12,320 bases of DNA from Nanohaloarchaea archaeon PL-Br10_U2g5 (GTDB lineage Archaea > Halobacteriota > Halobacteria > Halobacteriales > Haloferacaceae), in assembly GCA_001564205.1 (NCBI GenBank), contig LKMY01000030.1:1-12320 (forward strand). Reading direction: 5' to 3'. Below the pieces are notes generated by a model that searched no databases, was not told the DNA's origin, and was given only the letters and a program-made list of their open reading frames with translations. The position numbers were made by a program, and so were the translations under genes. Of this stretch, positions 1-6,202 are shown in pieces (position 1 is the stretch's first letter; every line of letters begins with the position of its first letter).

Positions 1-9
1 ATCCGTTTC

Positions 10-27
10 CCACGAAAATTTAAGTGG
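10..27 (+). promoter_or_regulatory. Probable tfb promoter inside an imperfect palindrome
   Basis: A purine-rich stretch (cgaaaa) followed by TTTAAG at 19-24 resembles a haloarchaeal BRE plus TATA box. Its centre lies about 32 bases before the ATG at 54, which would give a nearly leaderless mRNA. The box sits in an imperfect 18-base palindrome: CCAC at 10-13 pairs with GTGG at 24-27, and the central AAATTT at 16-21 shares the same axis (7 of 9 pairs match). This could be an operator. A second TATA-like string at 42-49 is too close to the ATG to serve this start. Confidence 0.4.
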
Positions 28-53
28 AATCGTCGGAATAGTATATAAATGCG

Positions 54-1067
54 ATGACACGGCCAACCCGGCAACGGGATCACGACCGGCAGCGCATACG
101 CGACGAGGACGCCGACGAAACTGAAACCGAAGCCGACGCCGAGAGGGGTAGTATCGAGGAGTTAGACCCGGAGGAGCTGGATCCCGAAGCGTTCGACTCC
201 GAGGAGCTCACTCGAACAGCTGATGGCGAACTGATACACGATAAGACGGGGCTCATCATCGAAGACGAGCAGATCGACCCCGGTCCGGAGTGGCGGGCGT
301 TCAACCACTCCGAGCGACAGGAGAAATCCCGTGTCGGCGCCCCGACCACGAAGACGATGCACGACAAGGGATTGACGACGACGATCGATTGGAAGGATAA
401 AGACGCGTACGGCCGCGCTCTCTCTTCGAAGAAGCGGTCGCAGATGCACCGGCTGCGCAAGTGGCAAGAGCGGATACGAACGAAGGATGCCGGCGAGCGC
501 AATCTCCAATTTGCGCTTTCGGAGATCGATCGAATGGCCAGCGCGCTCGGCGTCCCGCGGTCGGTCCGGGAGGTCGCGTCCGTCATCTACCGGCAAGCGC
601 TGAGTGAGGACCTTATCCGCGGCAGATCGATCGAGGGCGTCTCCACCGCCGCGCTGTACGCGGCCTGTCGCAAGGAGGGGATCCCCCGGAGCCTCGAGGA
701 GATTTCCGAGGTCTCGCGGGTCGACCGTAAGGAGATCGGTCGGACGTATCGATACATCTCCCAGGAGCTGGGCTTAGAGATGCGTCCCGTTGACCCGAAA
801 AAGTACGTGCCGCGGTTCGCCTCCGAGCTCGAACTGAGCGAAGCGGTCCAGTCGAAAGCCAACGAGATCATCGAGACGACCGCCGAACAAGGACTCCTCT
901 CCGGAAAATCCCCGACCGGCTATGCGGCCGCTGCACTCTATGCCGCCTCGCTGCTCTGTAACGAAAAAAAGACTCAGCGAGAGGTCGCCAACGTCGCGCA
1001 GGTGACCGAAGTCACCATCCGCAACCGATATCAAGAGCAGATCGAGGCGATGGGTATCCACAGTTAA
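54..1067 (+). CDS. tfb: Transcription initiation factor TFB (TFIIB homologue) lacking zinc-ribbon cysteines
   Basis: This is an archaeal TFIIB homologue, which bridges TBP-bound promoter DNA and RNA polymerase. The 337 residues are a long acidic N-terminus (about 1-50), a degenerate zinc-ribbon segment (about 41-70), the B-reader/linker (GPEWRAF at 77-83, then RVGAPTT, TMHDKGL and [11 protein letters not shown]), and two cyclin repeats (about 145-240 and 245-335). The helix-turn-helix that recognises the BRE is at about 307-327 ([14 protein letters not shown]). Reader and core are near-canonical for haloarchaea. The four ribbon cysteines are absent: the second pair is replaced in the segment [13 protein letters not shown] (58-70), with His62 and Thr65 where Cys would be expected, and no CxxC occurs upstream. 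The only cysteines are Cys205 and Cys302, both in the core. The reading frame is continuous through the ribbon, so this is substitution and not a frameshift. Haloarchaea usually carry several TFBs, so this is probably a specialised paralogue. ATG start at 54; nreA follows on the same strand. Confidence 0.95.
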   Translation: MTRPTRQRDHDRQRIRDEDADETETEADAERGSIEELDPEELDPEAFDSEELTRTADGELIHDKTGLIIEDEQIDPGPEWRAFNHSERQEKSRVGAPTTKTMHDKGLTTTIDWKDKDAYGRALSSKKRSQMHRLRKWQERIRTKDAGERNLQFALSEIDRMASALGVPRSVREVASVIYRQALSEDLIRGRSIEGVSTAALYAACRKEGIPRSLEEISEVSRVDRKEIGRTYRYISQELGLEMRPVDPKKYVPRFASELELSEAVQSKANEIIETTAEQGLLSGKSPTGYAAAALYAASLLCNEKKTQREVANVAQVTEVTIRNRYQEQIEAMGIHS

Positions 1068-1094
1068 GCGCTGGCCGCGTTGCAGCGCTCTTTT
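1067..1094 (+). terminator. Stem-loop plus T-run at the tfb stop codon
   Basis: A perfect 7-bp stem, AGCGCTG (1067-1073) with CAGCGCT (1083-1089), encloses a 9-base loop and is followed one base later by TTTT (1091-1094). The stem begins on the last base of the tfb TAA codon. Hairpin followed by a T-run is the classical intrinsic-terminator layout; archaeal termination depends chiefly on the U-tract. It would separate tfb from nreA transcription, at least in part. Confidence 0.55.
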
Positions 1095-1151
1095 CGACGA
1101 GTCTCGGCCGCCAGCAACGTTCAAGCCGGCGCGGAACCAAGCGCGAACCGA

Positions 1152-2447
1152 ATGCGACTCGACGAGTTCATCGAGTTCGAGGCGAACGAGCGCGCCGAGC
1201 GGCGGCGACTCGCCGCCGAGAAGGATTACGGGATCGTCGATCATCTCGACTCATTCGAGCGGCGCTTCCAAGAGCACGTCTCTGACGACGCGGTGGTCGG
1301 CAGCGTCTCTCCCTCGATATTCGTCGGACGCTCGAACTACCCGAACGTCTCGACCGGGCTGCTTTCGCCGGTCGGCCGCGAGGGGCGGGCCGAACAGTTC
1401 AAAACCTCCGCGGCGTGGTACGACGAGGGCGTCTCCATCGCCGACGTGTTCGACCGACGCACGAGCCTGCTCAACTCGACGCGCGGGGTCGCCGTCGGGG
1501 ACGTCGGCGTCGACGAATCGAGCGGCGTGTTCGACGCGTGGGACGGCTGGCTCGGCGTGCAGCGCGAGGTCGCGATTGCGGACCGGCCGGTCGACGTCGA
1601 GATCGGACTTGACGGTACGCCGGACCTCGATTTCGACATCGGCACCGAGGACATCAAGACGCCGACTGGACCGCGTGCTGCGGCTCGAACCGCCGAGCTC
1701 GGAGAGAATCCGCACGTCCCGCGGCCGGTCAAAAAGACGCTCGAAGACGACGACTGGCGTGCGGAGGGGGCGATGACGTACCTCTACCGCCGCGGGTTCG
1801 ACGTCTACGAGATAAACACGATCCTCTCGGCCGGCGCGCTCGGCCGGGGACGGAACCGCCGGCTCGTTCCGACGCGCTGGTCGATCACCGCCGTTGACGA
1901 TACCGTCGGGCAGTTCCTCCGCGGGTCGATCCGGTCGAACCCGACGGTCGACCGGATCGAGGTCCACCGAAACGAGTACCTCGGCAACGCCTTTTGGGTG
2001 ATCCTCGTTCCCGGTCAGTGGGAGTACGAACTCGTCGAGATGAAGTCACCGGGCTCGATCTGGAATCCCGATCCGACGGCCGGCGTCTATCTCGCGGCCG
2101 CAAGCGAGCGACGAGAGGGGCGGACCGGCTACGTCGAGGAGACGGCCGGTGCCTACTACGCGGCTCGGCTCGGCGTCTTAGAGCACCTCGACGAGCGCGG
2201 GCGACAGGCGAAAGCGCTCGTCTTGCGACACGTCTCCGACGACTACTGGGGGCCGGTCGGCGTCTGGCAGGTTCGCGAAGCCGTCCGAGCGGTCTTCGAA
2301 GGCGAACGGGGAACCGCCGAGACGTTCGGCGAGGCGGTCCGCGGCGTCGCCGACCACCTCCCAATATCGGTCGATCGCCTGCGACGGAAGTCGACGCTCG
2401 CGGCCGGATTACAGGCGAACCTCGGGGACTTCGCCGACGCGGAGTGA
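1152..2447 (+). CDS. nreA: DNA repair protein NreA
   Basis: Archaea-specific NreA, a PCNA-interacting repair protein that in Haloferax acts with the UvrABC pathway on mitomycin-type damage (established for the family). The 431 residues match the Nre N- and C-terminal domains. Recognisable blocks are PSIFVGRSNYPNVSTGLLSPVG (about 54-75), REVAIADRPVDVEIGLDG (138-155), NPHVPRPVKKTL (186-197), LVPTRWSITAVDD (238-250), WVILVPGQWEYELVEMK (282-298), SIWNPDP (302-308) and TGYVEETAGAYYAARLGVLEHL (325-346). The C-terminus carries a PCNA-interacting (PIP) type motif, QANLGDFA (Gln421, Leu424, Phe427), four residues from the end; the usual second aromatic is Ala428. There is no cysteine, so no zinc finger. 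The frame opens earlier at a TTG at 1080, but that segment (24 residues) is not family-like and overlaps the tfb terminator; ATG at 1152 (MRLDEFIEFE) is preferred. A weak TATA-like TTCAAG lies at 1120-1125. Confidence 0.93.
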   Translation: MRLDEFIEFEANERAERRRLAAEKDYGIVDHLDSFERRFQEHVSDDAVVGSVSPSIFVGRSNYPNVSTGLLSPVGREGRAEQFKTSAAWYDEGVSIADVFDRRTSLLNSTRGVAVGDVGVDESSGVFDAWDGWLGVQREVAIADRPVDVEIGLDGTPDLDFDIGTEDIKTPTGPRAAARTAELGENPHVPRPVKKTLEDDDWRAEGAMTYLYRRGFDVYEINTILSAGALGRGRNRRLVPTRWSITAVDDTVGQFLRGSIRSNPTVDRIEVHRNEYLGNAFWVILVPGQWEYELVEMKSPGSIWNPDPTAGVYLAAASERREGRTGYVEETAGAYYAARLGVLEHLDERGRQAKALVLRHVSDDYWGPVGVWQVREAVRAVFEGERGTAETFGEAVRGVADHLPISVDRLRRKSTLAAGLQANLGDFADAE

Positions 2448-2457
2448 GCGACCTCAC
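2444..2457 (+). terminator. Small stem-loop spanning the nreA stop codon
   Basis: GTGAG (2444-2448) pairs perfectly with CTCAC (2453-2457) around a CGAC loop. The stem contains the whole nreA TGA codon (2445-2447). No T-run follows. The element lies in the 57-base convergent gap before the minus-strand flavoprotein. A role in termination or 3'-end stability is inference. Confidence 0.3.
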
Positions 2458-2505
2458 CTGCGGAGCAGATCCCGATCACGACACTCCGTCAGAGACGCTC
2501 ACACC

Positions 2506-3150
2506 CTACCCGAAGTTCTCGACTTTCGCGGCGTCGGCGTCGCCGCCGGCGGCTTCGATGGCCGCCTCCGCATCGGCGACGAGGTCGGCGAAGCCGTAGA
2601 CGAAGAGGGTCTCGCCGTCGGCACCCGTCAGGACTGACGCGACCGCGTCGGCGAGCGTCGCGTCGGCGTCGAGCGTGTGGATCGCGACGCCGCGCCCTCG
2701 CAGGTTATCGAGCCGGTCCGCGTGCGAGACGTCGTCGTCGCGGTAGACGATCGCGGCATCGGCGCCGTCGTCGAGCGCGCGCTCCGCGATGGCGACCGCC
2801 GGACCGACGCCGGGACCGCCGGCGACGATCACTGCACGGGGTTCGCCGTCGTAATGCTGATCGCCGAACGGTCCCGAGAGCGTCATCTCCGTCCCCGCTT
2901 CGGCGTCGGCGAGAAACGCCGAGAACTCACCGCCCTCCTCGGGATCGATCCCGACGGTGACCTCGAAGGTGTCGCTGACGGTCGGCGACGAGAGCGTATA
3001 AAAACGGGCGACCGGTTCACCGTCGATCGCAGTGCCGAGCTTCACGAACTGACCGGGCTCCGCCGTGAATCCGTCTGGCGTGTGAAACCGGAGCGCGTAC
3101 GTGTTGTGGCCGACCGTCTCGACCGCCTCGACCGTCGCTGTCGTATCCAT
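2506..3150 (-). CDS. FAD/NAD-binding oxidoreductase of the ferredoxin reductase (FNR-like) family
   Basis: A compact 214-residue FNR-superfamily flavoprotein. The N-terminal beta-barrel carries the FAD-binding signature RFYTLSS at 49-55, preceded by EPGQFVKL (31-38) as in FNR and dihydroorotate dehydrogenase electron-transfer subunits. The C-terminal nucleotide-binding half has GGPGVGPAV at 111-119 and ends in the aromatic-containing tail ENFG. No cysteine cluster is present, so it lacks a built-in [2Fe-2S] domain and needs a separate electron partner such as ferredoxin. The frame extends 27 residues upstream to an ATG at 3231, but homology begins at MDTTATVEAV, so the start at 3150 is chosen. 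It is convergent with nreA (57-base gap) and divergent from korA (293 bases between starts). Reoxidation of ferredoxin reduced by KorAB is a plausible but unproven role; substrate unknown. Confidence 0.85.
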   Translation of the reverse strand: MDTTATVEAVETVGHNTYALRFHTPDGFTAEPGQFVKLGTAIDGEPVARFYTLSSPTVSDTFEVTVGIDPEEGGEFSAFLADAEAGTEMTLSGPFGDQHYDGEPRAVIVAGGPGVGPAVAIAERALDDGADAAIVYRDDDVSHADRLDNLRGRGVAIHTLDADATLADAVASVLTGADGETLFVYGFADLVADAEAAIEAAGGDADAAKVENFG

Positions 3151-3300
3151 AACAGCGATCCGGGCGGCGGACACAAACGTGTTCCCGTCGGCGTCGGCGC
3201 TGCCCGTGTCGAAAGCCCGAAGCGTACTCACCGTCGATCACTCGACAACCGTCGAAAACGGTACAGCGACGTGGGTCGATAGGGCGAGATGCGGGAAACG

Positions 3301-3420
3301 ATTGTCCATTTACCAAAACAAAAATGAGCATATCGTCAATAAGATGCGACAATATTCGCGAGGAAATAAGCGTTTGTTTAGAAACAGATCGGTGACGCCT
3401 TCCAGAAGTCTTTTCATGAG
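3301..3420. promoter_or_regulatory. AT-rich divergent promoter region upstream of korA
   Basis: The 293-base divergent spacer (3151-3443) turns AT-rich at 3301-3385, about 34% GC by count, against GC-rich flanks. It holds a short inverted repeat, TGTTT-AG-AAACA at 3375-3386, with a TATA-like TTTAGA inside, and two similar direct octamers (CGTCAATA at 3334-3341 and CGACAATA at 3347-3354). A second candidate box, TTTTCATGAG at 3411-3420, is about 28 bases before the korA ATG and would suit a leaderless mRNA; no Shine-Dalgarno precedes korA. The GC-rich remainder (3151-3300) shows nothing recognisable. Confidence 0.4.
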
Positions 3421-3443
3421 TCCGGCGAAACCTCCGGTATAGC

Positions 3444-5201
3444 ATGGCTGCGGACTTCAATTGGGCCGTTGGCGGAGAGGCCGGCGACGGCATCGACTCG
3501 ACCGGGAAGATCTTCGCGCAAGCGCTCTCTCGAGCGGGTCGCCACGTGTTCACGTCGAAGGATTTCGCCTCGCGGATCCGAGGCGGCTACACCGCTTATA
3601 AGGTGCGAACCTCCGTCGACAAGGTACAGAGCGTCGTTGACCGGCTCGACGTGCTCATCGCGTTGACGCCCCGAACGATCGAGGAGAACCTCGACGAGCT
3701 CCACGACGGATCGGTGATCATCTACGACGGCGAGCGGACGACGATGCAGAACGTCGACATTCCCGGCGAGATGGTCGGACTCGACGTTCCACTCAAGCGG
3801 CTCGCCGAGGAGGCTGGCGGAGCGATAATGCGAAACGTCGTCGCGCTCGGCGCGGCCTGTGCGGTCGCCGACTTCCCCATCGAGAACCTCGACTCTGCGC
3901 TCGAAAAGCGGTTCGCAGACAAGGGGCAGAAGCTCGTCGACAACAACAAGAAAGCGGCCCGTGCTGGTCAATCGTACGTCGCTGAAGAGTACGACCACGA
4001 GTTCGATTACGACCTGGAGACGACGGACAAGGATTACGTCCTCCTCAACGGTGACGAGGCGATCGGGATGGGCGCCATCGCCGCAGGGTGCCGTTTTTAC
4101 GCCGGCTACCCGATCACGCCCGCGACCGACGTGATGACGTACCTCACCGGGCGAATCGAGCGGTACGGTGGGCACGTCGTGCAGGCGGAAGACGAGCTGT
4201 CCGCGATCAACATGGCGCTCGGTGCCGCCCGCGGGGGTGCGCGATCGATGACTGCCACCTCCGGTCCGGGGATCGACCTAATGACGGAGACGTTCGGGCT
4301 GATCGCGACCTCGGAGACGCCGCTCGTCATCTGTAACGTGATGCGCTCCGGCCCCTCGACGGGGATGCCGACGAAACAGGAGCAGGGCGACCTCAACCAC
4401 ATGCTGTACGGCGGTCACGGGGAAATCCCCCGATTCGTGCTCGCCCCCACGACGATAGACGAGTGCTTCTGGAAGACCGTCGAGGCGTTCAACCTCGCAG
4501 AGAAGTACCAGATCCCCGTCTACCTCACCGCCGACCTCTCGATGGCCGTCACCGAAGAGACGTTCTCACCGGACGCCTTCGACATGGACGACGTCGAGGT
4601 CGACCGCGGCTTCGTCGTCGACGAATCGAGCATCGACGACCACCTGAGCGAGTCCGGCGGCTTCCAACCGCACGAGATCACCGACGACGGGATCTCGCCG
4701 CGCGCCTTCCCCGGCACTGCCGACGGCGCACACATGTCGACCGGGCTCGAACACGACGAGCAGGGTCGACGGACCGAGGACACGGCGATGCGCGTCTCAC
4801 AAGTCGACAAACGCAACCAAAAGGTCGACACCGCTCGCGAGCGCGAGGACTGGAGTCCGCGCGAGTTCGGCGACGCCGACGCGGAGAGTCTCGTTATCAC
4901 GTGGGGATCGAACGAGGGCGCGCTCGTCGAGGCGCTCGACCTCCTCGCGGACGACGGGGTCGACGTACGAGTCCTTTCGGTCCCGTACATCTTCCCGCGG
5001 CCGGACCTCACGGAGGATGTCGAGGCAGCAGAGAACGTCATCGTCGTCGAATGCAACGAGACCGGACAGTTCGCCGACCTCGTGGAACACGACGTGCTCG
5101 AACGCGTCGACCGCGTGAACAAGTACACCGGCGTGCGATTCAAGGCCGATGAACTCGCAGACGAAATCAAAGCGACCCTCACGGAAGAGGTGGAGGCGTA
5201 A
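3444..5201 (+). CDS. korA: 2-oxoacid:ferredoxin oxidoreductase, alpha subunit (fused gamma-alpha), probably 2-oxoglutarate
   Basis: The large subunit of the thiamine-diphosphate enzyme that decarboxylates a 2-oxoacid to its acyl-CoA with ferredoxin as acceptor, replacing the dehydrogenase complex in the haloarchaeal TCA cycle. The 585 residues begin with a gamma domain (about 1-185; WAVGGEAGDGIDSTGKIF at 7-24, SRIRGGYTAY at 43-52) fused to an alpha domain (about 198-580). Alpha-domain hallmarks are GYPITPATDV at 221-230, ATSGPGIDLM at 271-280 and RSGPSTGMPTKQEQGD at 301-316. A charged linker lies at about 380-480. Length and fusion match haloarchaeal KorA; the pyruvate paralogue PorA is somewhat longer. 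Citrate synthase about 1.4 kb away fits 2-oxoglutarate, but substrate cannot be proved from sequence. ATG start at 3444. korB starts 3 bases after the stop. Confidence 0.93.
   Translation: MAADFNWAVGGEAGDGIDSTGKIFAQALSRAGRHVFTSKDFASRIRGGYTAYKVRTSVDKVQSVVDRLDVLIALTPRTIEENLDELHDGSVIIYDGERTTMQNVDIPGEMVGLDVPLKRLAEEAGGAIMRNVVALGAACAVADFPIENLDSALEKRFADKGQKLVDNNKKAARAGQSYVAEEYDHEFDYDLETTDKDYVLLNGDEAIGMGAIAAGCRFYAGYPITPATDVMTYLTGRIERYGGHVVQAEDELSAINMALGAARGGARSMTATSGPGIDLMTETFGLIATSETPLVICNVMRSGPSTGMPTKQEQGDLNHMLYGGHGEIPRFVLAPTTIDECFWKTVEAFNLAEKYQIPVYLTADLSMAVTEETFSPDAFDMDDVEVDRGFVVDESSIDDHLSESGGFQPHEITDDGISPRAFPGTADGAHMSTGLEHDEQGRRTEDTAMRVSQVDKRNQKVDTAREREDWSPREFGDADAESLVITWGSNEGALVEALDLLADDGVDVRVLSVPYIFPRPDLTEDVEAAENVIVVECNETGQFADLVEHDVLERVDRVNKYTGVRFKADELADEIKATLTEEVEA
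5187..5196 (+). promoter_or_regulatory. Shine-Dalgarno for korB inside the korA 3' end
   Basis: GAGGTGGAGG lies over the last codons of korA and ends 8 bases before the korB ATG at 5205. GGAGG (5192-5196) complements the 16S rRNA tail. This supports a bicistronic korAB mRNA with re-initiation at korB, in contrast with the apparently leaderless genes elsewhere in the window. Confidence 0.7.
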
Positions 5202-5204
5202 CCA

Positions 5205-6068
5205 ATGAGCTCAGATATTCGATTCACGGATTTCAAATCCGACAAGCAACCGACGTGGTGTCCGGGATGCGGCGACTTCGGCACGATGAACGGGATGATG
5301 AAGGCCCTCGCAGAGACGGGCAACGACCCCGACAACACCTTCGTCGTCGCCGGCATCGGCTGTTCCGGAAAAATTGGCACCTACATGCACAGCTACGCGC
5401 TTCACGGCGTCCATGGCCGCGCCCTACCGGTCGGTACCGGCGTGAAGATGGCGCGACCCGACATCGAAGTGATGGTCGCCGGCGGCGACGGCGACGGCTA
5501 CTCCATCGGTGCGGGCCACTTCGTCCACGCAGTCCGGCGCAACGTCGATATGACGTACGTCGTGATGGACAACCGCATCTACGGACTGACGAAGGGCCAG
5601 GCATCGCCGACCTCCCGCGAGGATTTCGAGACGTCAACGAGTCCTGACGGCCCCAAACAGCCGCCGGTCAACCCGCACGCGCTTGCGCTCGCATCGGGTG
5701 CCACGTTCATCGCACAGTCGTTCTCCTCTGACGCGTTGCGCCACCAAGAGATCATTCAGAAGGCAGTCGAACACGACGGGTTCGGCTTCGTGAACGTGTA
5801 CTCGCCGTGCGTGACGTTCAACGACGTGGACACGTACGACTACTTCCGCGACTCGCTCGTCGACCTCAAGGAAGAGGACCACGACCCGACCGACAGAGAG
5901 GCGGCAAAAGACGTCATCCTCGACTCAGACAAGGAGTATCAGGGCATCTTCTATCAGAATGAAGACTCCGTGCCATACCACGAGCAACACGGTGTCGACG
6001 AGGATATGTCCGTTATTCCGGACGGCGCACCCGAAGGCGCGACCGACCTCGTCCGCGAGTTTTACTGA
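5205..6068 (+). CDS. korB: 2-oxoacid:ferredoxin oxidoreductase, beta subunit, probably 2-oxoglutarate
   Basis: The catalytic partner of KorA; it holds thiamine diphosphate and the single [4Fe-4S] cluster of the haloarchaeal enzyme. In 287 residues, cluster ligands are visible as Cys19 and Cys22 (WCPGCGDFG), Cys53 (GIGCSGKI) and Cys202 (YSPCVTF). The TPP/Mg motif runs from GDGDGYSIG (94-102) to MDN (121-123), followed by IYGLTKGQASPTS (125-137), typical of this family. Cys53 lies in the GCSGKIGTYMH segment that contacts cofactor and substrate. Length is normal for KorB, with no extra ferredoxin domain, consistent with external ferredoxin as acceptor. Its start is set by the Shine-Dalgarno at the end of korA. 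A stem-loop overlaps its stop codon. Confidence 0.94.
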   Translation: MSSDIRFTDFKSDKQPTWCPGCGDFGTMNGMMKALAETGNDPDNTFVVAGIGCSGKIGTYMHSYALHGVHGRALPVGTGVKMARPDIEVMVAGGDGDGYSIGAGHFVHAVRRNVDMTYVVMDNRIYGLTKGQASPTSREDFETSTSPDGPKQPPVNPHALALASGATFIAQSFSSDALRHQEIIQKAVEHDGFGFVNVYSPCVTFNDVDTYDYFRDSLVDLKEEDHDPTDREAAKDVILDSDKEYQGIFYQNEDSVPYHEQHGVDEDMSVIPDGAPEGATDLVREFY

Positions 6069-6082
6069 GACCGTTTAGTCTC
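6067..6082 (+). terminator. Small stem-loop at the korB stop codon
   Basis: GAGAC (6067-6071) pairs perfectly with GTCTC (6078-6082) around a 6-base loop (CGTTTA). The stem starts on the second base of the korB TGA (6066-6068). No T-run follows, so it is a weak intrinsic terminator by the usual criteria; it may mark the 3' end of the korAB mRNA. Confidence 0.35.
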
Positions 6083-6120
6083 GAATATCGGTGGTTATTC
6101 CGACCTCTGTCTCTAGCCAA

Positions 6121-6142
6121 AATACGGCGACTGAACCGTATT
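6121..6142. repeat. Perfect 7-bp inverted repeat between korB and the GGR-like gene
   Basis: AATACGG (6121-6127) and CCGTATT (6136-6142) form a perfect inverted repeat with an 8-base spacer. It lies 53 bases after korB and about 30 bases before the candidate promoter box of the next gene. It could be an operator half-site pair or an mRNA 3' structure. Confidence 0.5.
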
Positions 6143-6148
6143 AGCAGT

Positions 6149-6173
6149 GAGTTGCGAAGAGTTTCAGCAACTC
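6149..6173. repeat. 10-bp stem-loop abutting the GGR-like gene promoter
   Basis: GAGTTGC (6149-6155) and GCAACTC (6167-6173) are perfect inverted repeats. Inside them GAA (6156-6158) pairs with TTC (6163-6165), giving a 10-bp stem with a 4-base loop (GAGT) and one bulged A at 6166. The right arm occupies the expected BRE position directly before the TATA-like box at 6174-6180, so a repressor bound here would block TFB. Confidence 0.55.
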
Positions 6174-6180
6174 TAATTAC
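6174..6180 (+). promoter_or_regulatory. TATA-like box for the GGR-family gene
   Basis: TAATTAC is centred 26 bases before the ATG at 6203, the spacing expected for a leaderless archaeal mRNA. It supports that ATG over the upstream TTG at 6152, which would lie upstream of the box. Confidence 0.5.
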
Positions 6181-6202
6181 ATGGGTCTATACTAACCTGT
6201 AT

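Noticed and set aside
42..49. TATATAAA string just before the tfb start as the main promoter
   Set aside because: A start about 26 bases downstream would fall inside the gene with no nearby in-frame Met, so the TTTAAG box at 19-24 fits better.
1251..1967. 238-codon minus-strand open frame inside nreA
   Set aside because: Arg-rich low-complexity translation opposite a conserved protein; no start signal or family motif.
3151..3231. 27-residue N-terminal extension of the FNR-like protein from ATG 3231
   Set aside because: The sequence is low in family resemblance; the flavoprotein domain begins at MDTTATVEAV, so the ATG at 3150 is preferred.
3324..3395. 23-residue open frame in the AT-rich region upstream of korA
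   Set aside because: Uses codons rare in this genome (ATA, TTA), has no Shine-Dalgarno and lies in a likely promoter region; not distinguishable from chance.
3414..4175. 253-codon minus-strand open frame opposite korA
   Set aside because: It is antisense to a clearly recognisable gene, with Arg/Val/Asp-rich sequence typical of frames opposite GC-rich haloarchaeal genes and no family resemblance.
4520..5380. 286-codon minus-strand open frame crossing the korA-korB junction
   Set aside because: Ser/Thr/Arg-rich composition with no acidic bias, and it lies opposite two conserved genes; a GC-driven shadow.
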